DNA from: Rutstroemia sp. NJR-2017a BVV2
Taxonomy: Eukaryota > Ascomycota > Leotiomycetes > Helotiales > Rutstroemiaceae
DNA: 64,000 bases
NCBI GenBank assembly: GCA_002946415.1
Contig: NJPS01000055.1
Span: forward strand, 62,001-126,000
Reading direction: 5' to 3'
The translations under genes were made by a program, and so were the position numbers. The stretch's first letter is position 1. Each line of letters starts with the position of its first letter. The notes under the pieces are model-generated. The model did not search any database. It had not been told where the DNA came from and was given only the letters and a program-made list of their open reading frames with translations. This document shows, one piece after another, positions 11,281 to 23,034 of the stretch.

Positions 11281-12566
11281 ATGGCCGGCGAGAAGATCTT
11301 CCGGTCGAATTCAGCCCCTAGAAGTACTAAATATCGTACAATTCGACTCTCGGCCGTACTTACAGCTACGCTCTCTCTCATGGCATTCATTCTCACGTTG
11401 CTAGCCATGATATCAGGTGTGAATAAAGATGTGCTAGAAGACACTTACTCACTACGTGTACTTGGATCCAATACCCCTGACCCCCTTCAACAATTTGCTA
11501 ACTTAATGTCCAGATAAATACCACTGGTATCAGTGAAAACATCATAAAATTCACCCCGACCACATCCAGCTCAGCTAGTTCTTCAACCAGCACCAGCGAC
11601 CCGTTAGACGCACTAGGCGGTGCATTATCGGGAATCCTGAGTAATATAACATCCGGTATCGATGGCGCCATCAACGGAGCTGAAAGCGACGTGCTTGATG
11701 CAATCTCGGATACGCTGGGTGTCAGTGAGATCTATACTTTCCACCTGCAAAATATCTGCCAGGGGAAATTAGCGGACAATGCAGCTGGATATACGATAGC
11801 AAACTGTTCGAGTTACGGAGACAAGACTGCTGGTTAGTATTTACCTACACATTTATAAAATGGACAACCACTTACGGTACTCACAGCACTAGCCAAGCTC
11901 GCGAAAACTGTACCAGAATCGACGACAATCGGCACAACGACCGTCTCGGTACCACTTCTAGGCACCATCTCCGACGTAGCAGACTACCTCAACTCATTCT
12001 CCAAGTCGCTGTCCACGACTACTTTCGCGTTCTTCATCATTTCTCTAGTCCTCACCGGCCTTTCAATTCCAACATCTCTCGTCGCCACTTTCTTCCCTTC
12101 CTCTCGACTCTTGATCTATGTCAATCTCGCCCTCACCCAACTCAACGTTTTATTTCACCTAGTAGGCTCCATCCTCGTATCGATATTTCTCATCATCATA
12201 ACATCCATTCTCAAAAAGCTTGGTAATGGACTGGGGTTTCAAGCAGCTGTAGGGGGAAAGTTCATCGCATTTGTGTGGGTAAGCGCCGGTTTGAATACGC
12301 TAGTAGCAGGATATTGGTTTATGATTTGGTTTGTAGAGGTGAGAAGTTGGAGTTATCGGGGACGTAGAAGAAAGAGAGAAGGGGCGGGAGAGGAGATCGG
12401 GAACTGGAGAGGGATAAGGAAGGAAGTTTGGACTGATCTGAAAATTCCCAAGGATGGAGAAGAAGTAAGAAGGGACAGGGGATTCGGGAGTGCGGTGGGA
12501 ACAGGAGGGCTTGTGGAGATCGGTGGACAGTATAGGAGGGGAACCAGTTATTGGAGTATGGCATAG
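11281..12566 (+). CDS. SUR7/PalI-family plasma-membrane protein
   Basis: Three exons: 11281-11457, 11514-11832 and 11887-12566. The introns are 56 bp (TTGCTAAC branch, GTCCAG acceptor) and 54 bp. The spliced length is 1176 nt, giving 391 residues. Transmembrane segment 1 is at the N-terminus (about residues 20-45, LTATLSLMAFILTLLAMI). A large extracellular loop with an LxNICQGK...ANCSS cysteine pair follows, preceded by a Ser/Thr tract. Three more hydrophobic segments follow (FAFFIISLVLTGLSIPTSLV; NVLFHLVGSILVSIFLIIII; FIAFVWVSAGLNTLVAGYWF), then a basic cytosolic tail. This four-pass layout with a cysteine-bearing first loop is that of fungal SUR7/PalI proteins, which act in cortical membrane domains, cell-wall integrity or pH sensing. 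Which of these roles applies here cannot be told. Confidence 0.82.
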
Positions 12567-13370
12567 GAATGGTATCAGCATCAATGGGCGCGTAATTTCT
12601 AGCGCTGATTCTATACAAATCATGATTGTTTGCCGTGAGCTGTACCGACTAATCCGTAGTTCAGCAACGAGAATTTCTTTCGCAAATGAAACAGAAGGCC
12701 TGTGCACTTTCATAGGGCGACGAACCCATCAGACCACTGGACTGTAATGCGTCATGCACATTGACCAGCTGCGGAAAATGCGGCAGGACGGATGTGTTCG
12801 CATAGCTTTTCGTGGGCCACGACGATGTTCGCATGCCGCACAGACACGTCAAGAACGAATGTTGTGAGCTTTGGACATGTTATTCTCCAGTTAATACTTT
12901 GGAGACAGGGGAAATGATACAACGGAGCGTCATTGCTCCGCCCGTCCACACATGTCGTCGGATAGCGACCTGCTTCTTGTGGGAATCGTGCTTAAGTTCC
13001 ACCAGCGCAGCGTGCAGAGAAGGCACTTAGTCGATTCCATGCTTAGGCGTGCTTCTAAATGCAGAAGAAAGTCAGTGGCAGGAGTTGTCTCACCGCCTGC
13101 TGGGCCAACACAGACCCGATCTATTCCCAAAGTTTATGAGCCTAAAGTGAGGGGGTTGGCTGGCATGCATATGTGGGGACTAGTCAGGGAGTCAGTATGC
13201 CGTACGTTCTTGCCCACGACTACACATCAGATGCAAAACCCGAAAAGGACGACCTCGGCGCGGAGAACAGCAATTTCTTGTGATTTTTGTGTGTGGTCTA
13301 AATGATCTTGAGGGTGTGTCGACTTACTATTTATCGTGGATATGCTTCCGGTGGATAGCATCATAATTCT
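12567..13370. other. Intergenic region
   Basis: About 800 bp between the SUR7/PalI and Nudix genes. Short open frames only, none recognised. Confidence 0.5.
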
Positions 13371-14972
13371 ATGCATTTTCCCCGTCTTCAACCTGCGCAA
13401 CATCCTCAATTGTTAATACGCTTCCTGGCACGCACCTTTTCATCGGTTCGGGACGTCAGATCTTCCCCTATTCCGCGCGATTCCCGATCCAGCGAAACCA
13501 CGTCAGAAAAGAAAATACAAGATAAGATAAGCGAAAAACCTCGGCTTCCCTGCGAGCTCACCGTTGTTTTTCCCAATTGTGCTGCATCTCTCAACTCCTC
13601 CTCCCGACGACGGGAACAATCACCAATTCTTGAAAGTCGCGGGGCTCCTCCTCCCTCCCCCTCCTCCCCAATGTCCTTCTCATCCTCGCCTTCTCTCACC
13701 ACATCTCTCCATCAAACCCTCCTATCCATATCTCAGAACCCATGTCCCTACGTGCCGAATCCACCCAATTGTCCCAGACGTGCATCAGTCGCACTTGTTC
13801 TTCGCATTCGCGCATCCCGCGAATATCCACCTCCTTCTACCCCTCAAGTCTTCCCGTATCCCGAGCCTCCCACCGCAGATCGACTCGCGGATTTCTTCAG
13901 CCAGTCCTGGGTGCAGAACGGCGACCCGGAATTACTATTCATCAAACGCGCCGCGCGAGAAGGTGATCGCTGGACGTCGCATGTCGCATTACCTGGGGGA
14001 AAGAAAGACCCCAGTGATAGCAATGATAGAGAAGTCGCGATAAGGGAAACGAGCGAGGAGGTCGGTTTGGAGCTGAGAGGAGAGAGATGTATATCCGTAG
14101 GGAACCTACCGGAGAGGGTGGTGAGCACAAGCTGGGGAAGCGTACCGTAAGTTGCTCCAGAATAGAATATTTAGAGTGGAACTAATCTTTGTGATAGGAT
14201 AATGGTATTATGTCCATTTATATTCCTCTGGATAGATCCTTCTTTCCCACCACTTCAACTACAACCCGCAGAAATCGCATCAACACATTGGGTGCCCATA
14301 CGAGTCCTGCTATCCCCTTCCGTCCGTACATACGAACATGTCAATGTATCCGATCGATTTGCAAAACAAGGCGGACCCATACTGAAATCGATATTAAAAC
14401 CGGTAATAGGCAAGATGCGATTTTCAGCGATCAAACTGCGACCCAGCGAATCCTTATACTGCAGTTCGACAAAAGAGTTCTTTTCAGAGGGAGGCGAGCC
14501 GAGTCCGGGCATTTTCAGCAGATTCCGCACATGGCTTAGAGGAGGCGAGAAGGCGCAACCAGATAGACCGTTATTGCTTTGGGGGTTGACGTTAGGCATG
14601 GTCGCCGATTTTCTCGACCAACTACCACCATATGACTCCGTGGACATGTGGGAATACCCAACATTTACATCACCAGATACACGAATCATCATTAATGTAC
14701 TTACACGAAATATCAAGAAACGAAATGCGGAACGATTACGAGGGAAGAACGGGATTGGGAATCAAACAGCTATGGACGGCGAAACGAAAGCAGTTGCGAC
14801 GGAAGGGCTGGGAAGGAATATTACAAAGGAAGACGCGGTGGGAGTTATGCTGGATGGTTATTATGATTTGATGAAAAAGGGGGTTTGGATTAGCGCCATT
14901 ATTAGGTTATTTTCAACGCTGGCGTTGATATTATGGATTATTAGACACTATAGGATACGGAGGCGTAGATGA
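13371..14972 (+). CDS. Nudix hydrolase with C-terminal membrane anchor
   Basis: Exons 13371-14146 and 14198-14972. The 51-bp intron has an ACC|GTAAGT donor and a GATAG acceptor. Spliced product: 516 residues from the first ATG, or 416 from the ATG at 13671. The Nudix box LPGGKKDPSDSNDREVAI continues as RETSEEVGLEL, which contains the REx2EExGL catalytic helix that binds Mg2+. The preceding LLFIKRAAREGD...SHVALPGG resembles CoA-diphosphatase-type Nudix enzymes. The C-terminus has a hydrophobic segment (WISAIIRLFSTLALILWII) followed by RHYRIRRRR, typical of a tail anchor. The 100 residues before the second ATG are Ser/Pro/Arg-rich and begin with a possible mitochondrial presequence (LLIRFLARTFSSVRD), so either start could be right. 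Substrate inferred only; a nucleotide-diphosphate derivative such as CoA is the family norm. Confidence 0.82.
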
Positions 14973-15650
14973 TAAATGATACTATGATACCATGAGCTGA
15001 AGTGTGCAAGTCTGGCTTAGAGGTCAGTGAAGGGGTCAGGTGTATAAACTAGCAAGTGTCTTGGCCGGCAAGTGTCATATGCTTTGGAAAGGAAGGGTCG
15101 CTCTAGAATTCTGAAAAGGAATTGCTTTTGTCTGAGATATCGTAGGCTTTCCCGTTTATCCTCCTAGCGAACTCAATGCTGTGCAATTACAGGACTTTGG
15201 AGGCGACAACACGACGCTATCCATAAAAGAGCCTATGCCGGCTATTTCGAGCATTTGTCTGGATGGGTGGGTTTCACGACGCATGTTCTACGGGTCGTTG
15301 CAGCTCTGTACTACTCCAGTCAGCGGATAATACGAGGAATTTAAGGGGTTCATTAGCGAAGCTATACAAATTCCTCTCCATAGTTAAACGCGGGGAATTT
15401 GGGTGGATTTTGGAACTCGATGAAGCATGTCCCCGTACTACCCACCAGAGTGGTTGCGAAACGCTGTCTTCTTGGCACATAACGATGCTAGAGTAACTTT
15501 CTGCATTTAACCGCATCGATATGATGCTGTGCATTGTAGCAGCTCATCGTCAGAGCCTTACGGCATGGGAAAGGATGTTATCTAGAGTATGCTCCTCTCT
15601 GGAGCCCGACAAACTTAAAAAGTGCTCGACGTAAGAGCATCAAAGCAAGT
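14973..15650. other. Intergenic region
   Basis: About 680 bp containing the promoter side of the HET-domain gene. No supported feature seen. Confidence 0.5.
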
Positions 15651-17719
15651 ATGGAGGTGCTATGCCAAAAACCTCAAAGCAGTCTGAAGCTGCCGCTCCT
15701 CAAGGCATCGACCCTTTCGAAGAGCCTCGTCCACAGAGTCAAACCACGGAAGACATTGTGTACTAAATGTCAAAGCCTGACCTTTGCTGCTCTACGAGGA
15801 GTCGAAGGGTTTATCCATAACCTACCAGAACAGATCATTGCCGCAGCACGCGCTGGTTGTCCGTTTTGCACTTTGCTCGAGGAAAATTTCGATCTCGGTT
15901 CCAAATCTCTACCCGTTAAATTGTATGGGCTTCGTAGGAACCTTCCCTCCAGCGACACGCTCTTTATTGGGGAAGAGAGGGATATTGAAGCAATACGGGT
16001 TGTGAATGGTTATGATAGAGACATCGACAACCCTTTTGCACACCGGCTGGCTCTATGGACACACCAAGGTCCGTGGTATTAGGGAATGTGTTGAAAAAAA
16101 AAGTTGCACCAAAGCTAACATGTTTAGACGATCCCGCTGCGATGTCGGTGAAACGACGACCATTCATACGAGACTTTGCATCTGACGAGTGCTCGAAATT
16201 GGCGAAGTCTTGGTTAGATGCTTGTATCTTCCGCCACCAAGCTTGCACAACTCCGATTGTATCGAAACTTCCAACACGGGTCGTTGACGTAGGCACAAGA
16301 GATGGCGCTGAGCCTACTCTCTTTGTATCAGCGTCAGAATTCAAGAGCAGCTATATCGCGTTAAGCTACTGCTGGGGAAGTGGAGGAAAAAGATTTGTCC
16401 TCACCAAGAAGATGTCTGAAATTCCGAATCTAGTATTTCCTATGGACTCGCTACCTAATACTCTCAGGGACGCTGTTAAAATTACACGAAAACTCGGATT
16501 TCGGTTCCTTTGGATCGATGCATTGTGTATCATTCAAGAAGGTGACAATGGCGAGGACTTTCAGCGTGAGAGTGTGACTATGCACAGAGTATACGGTGAC
16601 GCAACATTGACTCTTGCTGCTGCTGCATCCAGCCATGTGAACGAAGGAATTTATCGGTACCCTGTTCCGCCGCATACCCTGCCATGTAAAATACCGTACG
16701 ACTTCGATGTCGGACCACCGGGTACAGTCAACGTTATCTTCGAAGACAACCAAGAAGGTGGATCCCGCATCAATGAACCCCTCAACACGCGCGGCTGGAC
16801 ATTCCAAGAGCGCGTCCTCCCACCCAGAGTCATTCTGTTTTACGAGAGTCAACTGAGTTGGGAGTGTGACTCCATCATCATAAATTCAAACGGGCCTCTG
16901 AATCCCCTCACAAACCACAACAAAGATTCACCTGAGAGGTATTCCGATTACGTTATTCGCACTCAAGGTACTAGTGGGGGTGTCCGACTATCCGAAACAG
17001 AGACGTATATGGCGTATTGGAGGAAATCTATCGAGTTTTACTCAATGAGAATGTTTACCAATGATTCAGATAAGCTGAGGGCTATTTCGGGGTGTGCGCA
17101 ATGGATCAAAACTAAAACGAATGATGTTTACATGGCGGGCCTGTGGCAGTCAGATCTGCGTACGCAACTCTTTTGGTATTCTGATGACCGAGAGTCATCT
17201 TCCCAGAGTACATACAGAGCGCCTAGTTGGTCATGGGCCTCAGTAAATGGACGAGTGAAGTTCTTGCGCCCAACACAATTCACTGGCGAGAGAGCCAATG
17301 AATCGTTCACCGCTGAATTGACTATTCAGAAAGTGGTGATGGAATATAAAGGAGATGCTGGTGAATTTGGGGACGTTGGTCACGGTCATTTGTTTATCTC
17401 GGGCGTTTTGAGGACATGGGTTATGTTTGACGGAGATGAGGTTCCGTCAAAAGCTGCGATGGAGAAAGGGGGAATATATTTCGACAATAATCATGATGAA
17501 AGGCTTTTCTGGTTACGTGCTGGTAGCATCAAATATTTCTTATTCTACCCCTTGTTTGGTGATGGTCCTCAACGATTCGCTTTGATCGTGAAGAGGATGG
17601 AGACAAGATACAAAAGAGTTGGAATGTTAGCCTCTGCTGGTGTTGCAATCCGGCTCTATAATAATGCTGCTTGGGGTCCGGTGGAAGAGAATATAGTACA
17701 GATAATAGTCATAGAATAA
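15651..17719 (+). CDS. HET-domain (heterokaryon incompatibility-type) protein
   Basis: Exons 15651-16068 and 16128-17719. The 59-bp intron has an AAG|GTCCGT donor, an AGCTAACA branch and a GTTTAG acceptor. The joined length is 2010 nt, giving 669 residues. The N-terminus has a Cys-rich module (CTKC...GCPFC) common before HET domains. The HET domain starts at about residue 213 with YIALSYCWGSGG and continues through LPNTLRDAVKITRKLGFRFL and WIDALCIIQEGD to VYGDATLTLAAA. Later come GWTFQERVLPPR and APSWSWASVNG, the conserved C-terminal half. In Pezizomycotina such proteins take part in allorecognition and regulated cell death. Most genomic copies have no known partner, and no NLR, prion-like or lipase partner gene sits beside this one. 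Confidence 0.9.
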
Positions 17720-18257
17720 GACCAATATTTCGCGATTTCGTACCTGCGAAAGGCATACAGATCAAAGCGCTTTTTGCTCTGCCCCAGTTATCGTATGTGC
17801 TTGCTCTGAGCGTCAAGACCCTGTATTGATTCAAAGAATCGTGTTTTATGAAATGTAAGAATAGGTAAAGCTGTACTAAACCTGAGCTCCTTTTGCATCC
17901 TGGAGACTTCAATCAAATGCACCGTGAAACACAAAAACTAAGTTGAATCATTCGCACAAGACGTAAGATAGAAATCATATCTGAGAAATGTCAAAGCGTA
18001 GCCCACCGCTGTTTACTTCTCGAGCCACATCATGTACAAGTTTACTACATTTTTCCAATTCATCCTTGGCTTTGAGAACCAGTATTGGTGGTTAAGCGAG
18101 ACGTTCGTTAAGGGGGGCTCGAGCTTTGATATGAACAAAGAAACGACGCTCTGACGGCGTTGTCTACCAATGATTAATACCACTTCTCAATACTTTTTTC
18201 AACCTAAGATGATTTTCAGTATAGCTGCACCGCATGCTCAGGTAGTTTAGAAGGCAT
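17720..18257. other. Intergenic region
   Basis: About 540 bp between the HET gene and the first copy of the tandem array. Nothing recognised. Confidence 0.5.
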
Positions 18258-18990
18258 CTTGAATTAACTAGCAGACTAGTAGCAGTAGCGTTGATTGAGG
18301 CCCTTCATCCAACTCGTACAACGCCAGCTTCAGTGAATCTAAGTAACAAGTGACAAGAGCGAGTTGCCCTTCTGAATCATGCCGTGAATGAAAAGAAGGA
18401 AGTGAATCTGTTTGTCCAGAAACATGATTAGCTAGCACATTGCGGCATCCAATTCAATCATGGAGTCTCTATGGCAGCTCTTAAACTTTCGTAAGACCGA
18501 CTGGCAGAGCTTTACATTTCTCAAAGATATAAAAGCATCCCCAAGAGACGGCTTGAACTATGCCTTCATCAAACGACCAAAACAAACTCAGTAAGAGTCC
18601 TTTGGATTGCTTATTCTGTGGGAAACGCTTGACTGATGATGTTATTATCGAAGGTACGTTGATTTTTCCTACAGGTAAAAAAGTGCCTCGTGCATCCTCA
18701 ACTACTGCATTGAGTATAGATTCTAAAACTTCAGTAGAGCCTCAAGACCACGATGTGTGCGATGAAATTGCCCCGCCCTCAGCTTTTGAAGCGACGAGAA
18801 TTTCTCGACAGAAAAATAAAGAAAGAAAATTTGACCTAAAGGACGAGCATAAAGACAGTCAGTTAATGGAGCAGGGTGGAGGGGGCGACGAGCAGAATGA
18901 GGCATCAGCAAGAGCTATTCCGGTAGTAATAACTGATAGATGGAAAACCTGGCTGAACTGGCGGAACTGGCGGAACTGGCGGAAATAGTG
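18258..18990 (+). repeat. Orphan tandem array, copy 1
   Basis: The stretch 18285-18440 aligns by eye with 19530-19680 (shared GATTGAGRCCCTTCA, AAGTKACAAGAG and similar words). The downstream part 18575-18740 aligns with 21270-21450 (shared CAGTAGAGC and GTGCYTCGTGYATCC). It holds an open frame listed separately. Confidence 0.6.
18560..18988 (+). CDS. Orphan small protein in array copy 1
   Basis: A 142-codon open frame starting with ATG 26 bp after a TATAAAA. The N-terminus has a CLFCG motif, the middle is hydrophilic and charged, and the end consists of three WxNWRNWR-type steps encoded by tandem CTGGCGGAA units (18950-18985). No family recognised. The related copies 2-4 do not keep this frame, so it may be a remnant of a longer gene rather than a functional small protein. 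A weak internal GTACGT...CTACAG near 18655-18675 could be an intron. Confidence 0.3.
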   Translation: MPSSNDQNKLSKSPLDCLFCGKRLTDDVIIEGTLIFPTGKKVPRASSTTALSIDSKTSVEPQDHDVCDEIAPPSAFEATRISRQKNKERKFDLKDEHKDSQLMEQGGGGDEQNEASARAIPVVITDRWKTWLNWRNWRNWRK

Positions 18991-19504
18991 ATTCTATTGT
19001 GGAATTATTGCTCGGGGCTGTAGAAGTCTTATGATTTAAAACTTTCACTTGTATCTTTAAAATACTACTCTCTAGTATACAAGCTATACCCCAAGAAAAC
19101 AGTGAAACTAGGGATTTCTTTCCTTCCTCTTTCTTAGGAGCAGACATTGGATAGACAGTAGCAGGAATCTGACAGGTCAGGTAGAATAGATATATTGACA
19201 GCGGCCGGAAAATCGGCGGCGGAGATCCAGCACATCCGTCTTGCTACTGTCTGCCGTCCAGTATAAATGGTAATAACACGAGGAGGGAGTGAATAATTCC
19301 AGCAGAGTAAGGCATCAGGATAGAATCGGAAAGTAATCCTTTGGCGGAGAAACCAGAACAATACAAGTGTTGTTGCTAACAATATATAGGAATTAGTTGG
19401 TTTGTAGCTGAATGGAAGCTTAAACTCTTGAGATAGTAAAATAAAGCAACCCAACTTATACAACTAGGTAGAATATCTTTTCATAGCTAGAATGCATACA
19501 CCGG

Positions 19505-20556
19505 CAATTTAAATACATCTTGAATTAATCATTGATTGAGACCCTTCAACAAACCTTACGACCCCAGCTTCGATGATATCAAGCCATAAGTTACAAGAGT
19601 GACTGAATCTCCTCAATTAGACCATGAATCACAAGAACCAAGTGAGTTTGTCTGTTCAAAGATAGTGAATAGCTGGTAGTATATAGTAGTATACTTCTCG
19701 ATTGTAGCCTTCAAGCTTCGAAAAAATCAGTAGCAGAATTCAAGTTCTTTACAAAAACACAAACACAACGCCAGAAAATACCGAAGCGTCTATTTGACCA
19801 TGTCTTTACCAATGGACCAGATGTTACCAACAATAATATTTATATCGTTGATTTCGAGGGAGTAAAAAGCAACTCAATTCCGTTGATTTCACCCACTGGC
19901 ACGGATGGAAACCAACCTCGTGCGTCCTGGGATTCTGTACCGAGATTACCCTCTGGGATTCGAACCACAACTCAATTGAATGATGGTCAGGAGGAGATTA
20001 TTCCATGCTTCGATTCAGAAGCCACAGCAAATTATCAACAGAGGGCGGAAGACGAGGAAATTCCCACGAAACGCGTCCACAAAGCAAGTACAGCAAGGGA
20101 GGACATTGCTTCTAGCACGGAGTGGGCACACAAAACGTTCGGACATATAAATTGTGCCACTTTATTTGTCGATGATCAGATAATTCGGAAAAGGCAAAGA
20201 AGTGGTTCAAATAAGAGATTGTCCGTGGGAGGAGGGTCAAGCGGCTGACGGAAGATGCAGATGGTGCTGGTCCGCTGGAAGCATGGAACAAGACAAAAGG
20301 TCTGGAGGAGGATAGAGAAAAATCATTGAATCAAAGAACTTTTCAGCCCCGAAAACAAAACGTTTTAACTGGGAAACAACGACCTAGAACCAGTTAATAG
20401 CTATTGGTGAAATAATGACAGTACTTCGATATCTATAATTATTTATCACTGTCAATTTACCATCGCCCCCCAAGTGAAGAGCATGAAGCATACACGTCAT
20501 GAGAATCAACGGCAGTGATTATTTACCGTTGTCGAAAGATGAGAAGTATGAATTGA
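19505..20556 (+). repeat. Orphan tandem array, copy 2
   Basis: The 5' part matches copy 1 and the 3' part (about 20390-20550) matches copies 3 and 4 (AACGGCAGTGATTATTTACC at 20509). The open stretch around 19780-20248 reads NNNIYIVDFEGVKSNS and then ISPTGTDGNQPRAS. The YIVDFEG motif is like the metal-binding strand of the fungal kinase-like family seen at 23.8 kb, so the array may derive from the C-terminal end of such a gene (inference). No complete reading frame remains. Confidence 0.55.
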
Positions 20557-20580
20557 CTGCGAACCTACCCACCGGGTGGG
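20557..20580 (-). repeat. 24-nt motif identical to 1609-1632 (inverted)
   Basis: The reverse complement starts CCCACCCGGTGGGTAGG and matches all 24 bases at 1609-1632. It marks the junction after array copy 2; the next 230 bp (20581-20810) do not align to the other copies and may be inserted sequence. Confidence 0.65.
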
Positions 20581-20814
20581 CTACAAAGGCGATAACACGA
20601 TTCTGTTTAATTCGCACTCTGGATCCGCTTACTTTTCCTCAGATCACACTCTGAAGGAATACATTCATCGTATCCTCGATCCTGAGCAACGCATCTGTTG
20701 CACGGTCTCATCCTACCGCAGTCCTGTTGGGTCGATGCTGAAAAGCCCTGCAGACGAAGTCCGCTGCGGCTCATTTCACGAGTCTTAATACAGCGGGGAG
20801 TTAATCAACAGGGG

Positions 20815-21180
20815 TCAGTACAGGAAAAGTTCATGTCATTGATTGCGCCATTCCACTCATTGGTAACAGACTAATCTAAAAAAGTCCCATGGCCAGGCTG
20901 GTCAAGGATCTAAACCTTTATTGGACAAGGTGAAAGGTTGGATAGAATATAAGGTGAAAGATCTCATGCCGAACGGTTTCAGAAGCAAACCCAATCTCCA
21001 AGACAAACAATGCAACAGCGATCTAAACTCAGTCAATAGCTGTTCCAGGAAGAATAACAAGTGAACAACAGTTCGGTATCCATAATCACTATCAATCCAC
21101 TAACACTACCCAAGTGATGATTATGAAGCACTTCATGGAAATGAACGACAGTGATTATTTGTCGTTGTTGAAAGAACAAT
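20815..21180 (+). repeat. Orphan tandem array, copy 3 (5'-truncated)
   Basis: Matches copy 4 (CCAGGCTGGT, TCCATAATCACT, GATTATGAAGCAC) and copy 2 (AGTGATTATTTRYCGTTG). Compared with copy 4 it has one extra A in the GGAA(A)TGAACG context near 21140, shifting the frame, and lacks the 18-nt minisatellite. Confidence 0.6.
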
Positions 21181-21229
21181 AAATTAAGTGCTAGAGCTTC
21201 AAAAACCCCAGAGATTACAAAAAGTGATT

Positions 21230-22300
21230 TCAGCAGACAGTTTTGATTCTTTCAATAATGAACCCCCAAAACAAAAGAAACAAGACACCGGTGAGAGTCC
21301 TTGAATCTCTGAGCGAAAGGAAGCAACTTGACTGTAGATATTTCCACTGGAGGTCAGTAGATTTTCAGTGCAGATAGAGACCGAAAAGTGCTTCGTGTAT
21401 CCAAGACCTCTAAGTCTTACATTGATAATAATCTCTGAAGCTCCAGTAGAGCGTCCAAGGAATGATGCTCTTGATATAGTTACCACCGTCCTGGCTTCGG
21501 AAGCGGTGAAACTGAAGAAGAAAAACAAGGAAATTACACCACAGAAGGGAGTGGATGAAAGTAGAGCACAGGGGGATAAGATGAATAATACTTCCCAAAG
21601 AGAGTAAGTACAGGAAAGTCCCGTGCATATAAATTGCACCTTTCTAGTCCTTAACGGTCAACTAACTTTGAAAAGGCCTAAAAGTGAAAAGTTATCCCGG
21701 GACCAGGCTGGTGAAGGTGTATGTGTGAGATTCTGAGGTGGAAATACATTGATTTGGATCTATCTGAAGAACTGCGATACAGAGAAAATCTGAGGTTTAT
21801 ATCCTCAAAACAGTGGCAAATAAGATCCTTCTGGATGGGCCTAATGCATGTAGATCTCTTTCGGAGTCTCCGGCGGATCCTGAGATCCGTCGGATTCGGA
21901 CTTACCTTCGAATGCCCTCAGTTTCACAGTATGGGATAAGACGAAAGTTTGGGTGAAAGGCGTCAAAGATCGTTTTAATTCCTAAGACAACTAATTTCTG
22001 TTGGAAAACATTCGCATGAAGTCAATTAATAGTTGTTGGTGGAAGCATCATGATGACAACAGTTCACCATCCATAATCACTGTCGATCAACTGCAATTGT
22101 CAGTCTCTCTCACGTCCATTTTCATCTGTCAAAGAAACAAAAAGTCTTGCATCACTCCCCAATAGAAGATTATGAAGCACGTTATGGAATGAACGGCAGC
22201 GAGGAAAAGAACGGCGGCGAGAAAACGAACGGCAACGAGGAAACGAACGGCAGCGAGGATAAGATCGGCAGCGATTATTTGCCGTTGTTGAAAGAATTAC
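21230..22300 (+). repeat. Orphan tandem array, copy 4
   Basis: Aligns with copy 1 at its left end and with copies 2 and 3 at its right end. The best open frame of its 3' part, 22147-22344, reads IEDYEARYGMNGSEE, then an expanded NGxEE(K/T) repeat, then GSDYLPLLKELRK. The equivalent of GSDYLPLLKE is recognisable in copies 2 (GSDYLPLSKD) and 3 (DSDYLSLLKE), which shows that this was once a coding C-terminus. Confidence 0.55.
22191..22280 (+). repeat. 18-nt minisatellite inside array copy 4
   Basis: Five tandem 18-nt units beginning GAACGGCAGCGAGGAAAA at 22191, 22209, 22227, 22245 and 22263. Because the unit is a multiple of three it extends the frame by six residues per copy (NGSEEK, NGGEKT, NGNEET, NGSEDK, IGSDYL). 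It is absent from the sister copies. Confidence 0.8.
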
Positions 22301-23034
22301 GCAAGATTGTTAGCATGTTGTTTAGTTACTTTATATTTCCATAAATCTCAAGCCCCCAAAAATACGCAGTATTTGAACCTTTGTACTCTCGCGCTGCTAC
22401 ACATCGAGCTGCAAATATTACAGATGTGGATGATTACTACTTCAGAAAACCTTCATATTGCGTCAATAGTATCGCTCAGATTCGCTCTAGTCTCTCAATC
22501 AAGAACTCTCGCACTATTCGCAATTTTGCCTCAGCTAGACGTGCAAGTTGCAACTAATAACTATATACAAAGAAAGATCTTTCCGCGGAGCTGCACCTAA
22601 GAGGGTCTAACCTAGGAAAATAAGTTCCGGTAGTAGAAGTTGCAAAGACTATCTTGCGCTGCCAAGTTGCTTTGATTGTTCCAAAAGTAACAGTGAAGGG
22701 AACCAAGCCAGGATCGCACAGGGGAGCCTTCTGGAGTAGACAGCGAACTAAATCCATTGGTGCAGTGGGTGGATACCCGCCGGTCGGGGGTACCGCCACA
22801 CCACTGATGTGTACGGGGTCCAAGAGGGCTTTGTCGTATGACCAGCGCCCAATGATATATCTTGTGTGTGTACTCTTCTTCGAACTTTAGAGCTCTCTTA
22901 GTTCCTAATCATAAGATTAATTCCCTTCCTGTTTAGACACTCACTATACTGACTCAATCCCCCGATGCCCAAACCTTTTAAAGAAAAGCCCAATATAATA
23001 AATTGCGCCCAAGCTCCTTACGGTAAATATAAGA
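22301..23034. other. Gene-poor stretch between the array and the SR-like fragment
   Basis: About 730 bp. Open frames near 22554-22890 on both strands are unrecognised; no repeat structure seen. Confidence 0.4.

Noticed and set aside
19945..19970. A GGATTCGAACCAC word that looks like a tRNA B-box
   Set aside because: The T-stem does not pair and the region aligns as a coding block of the tandem array.
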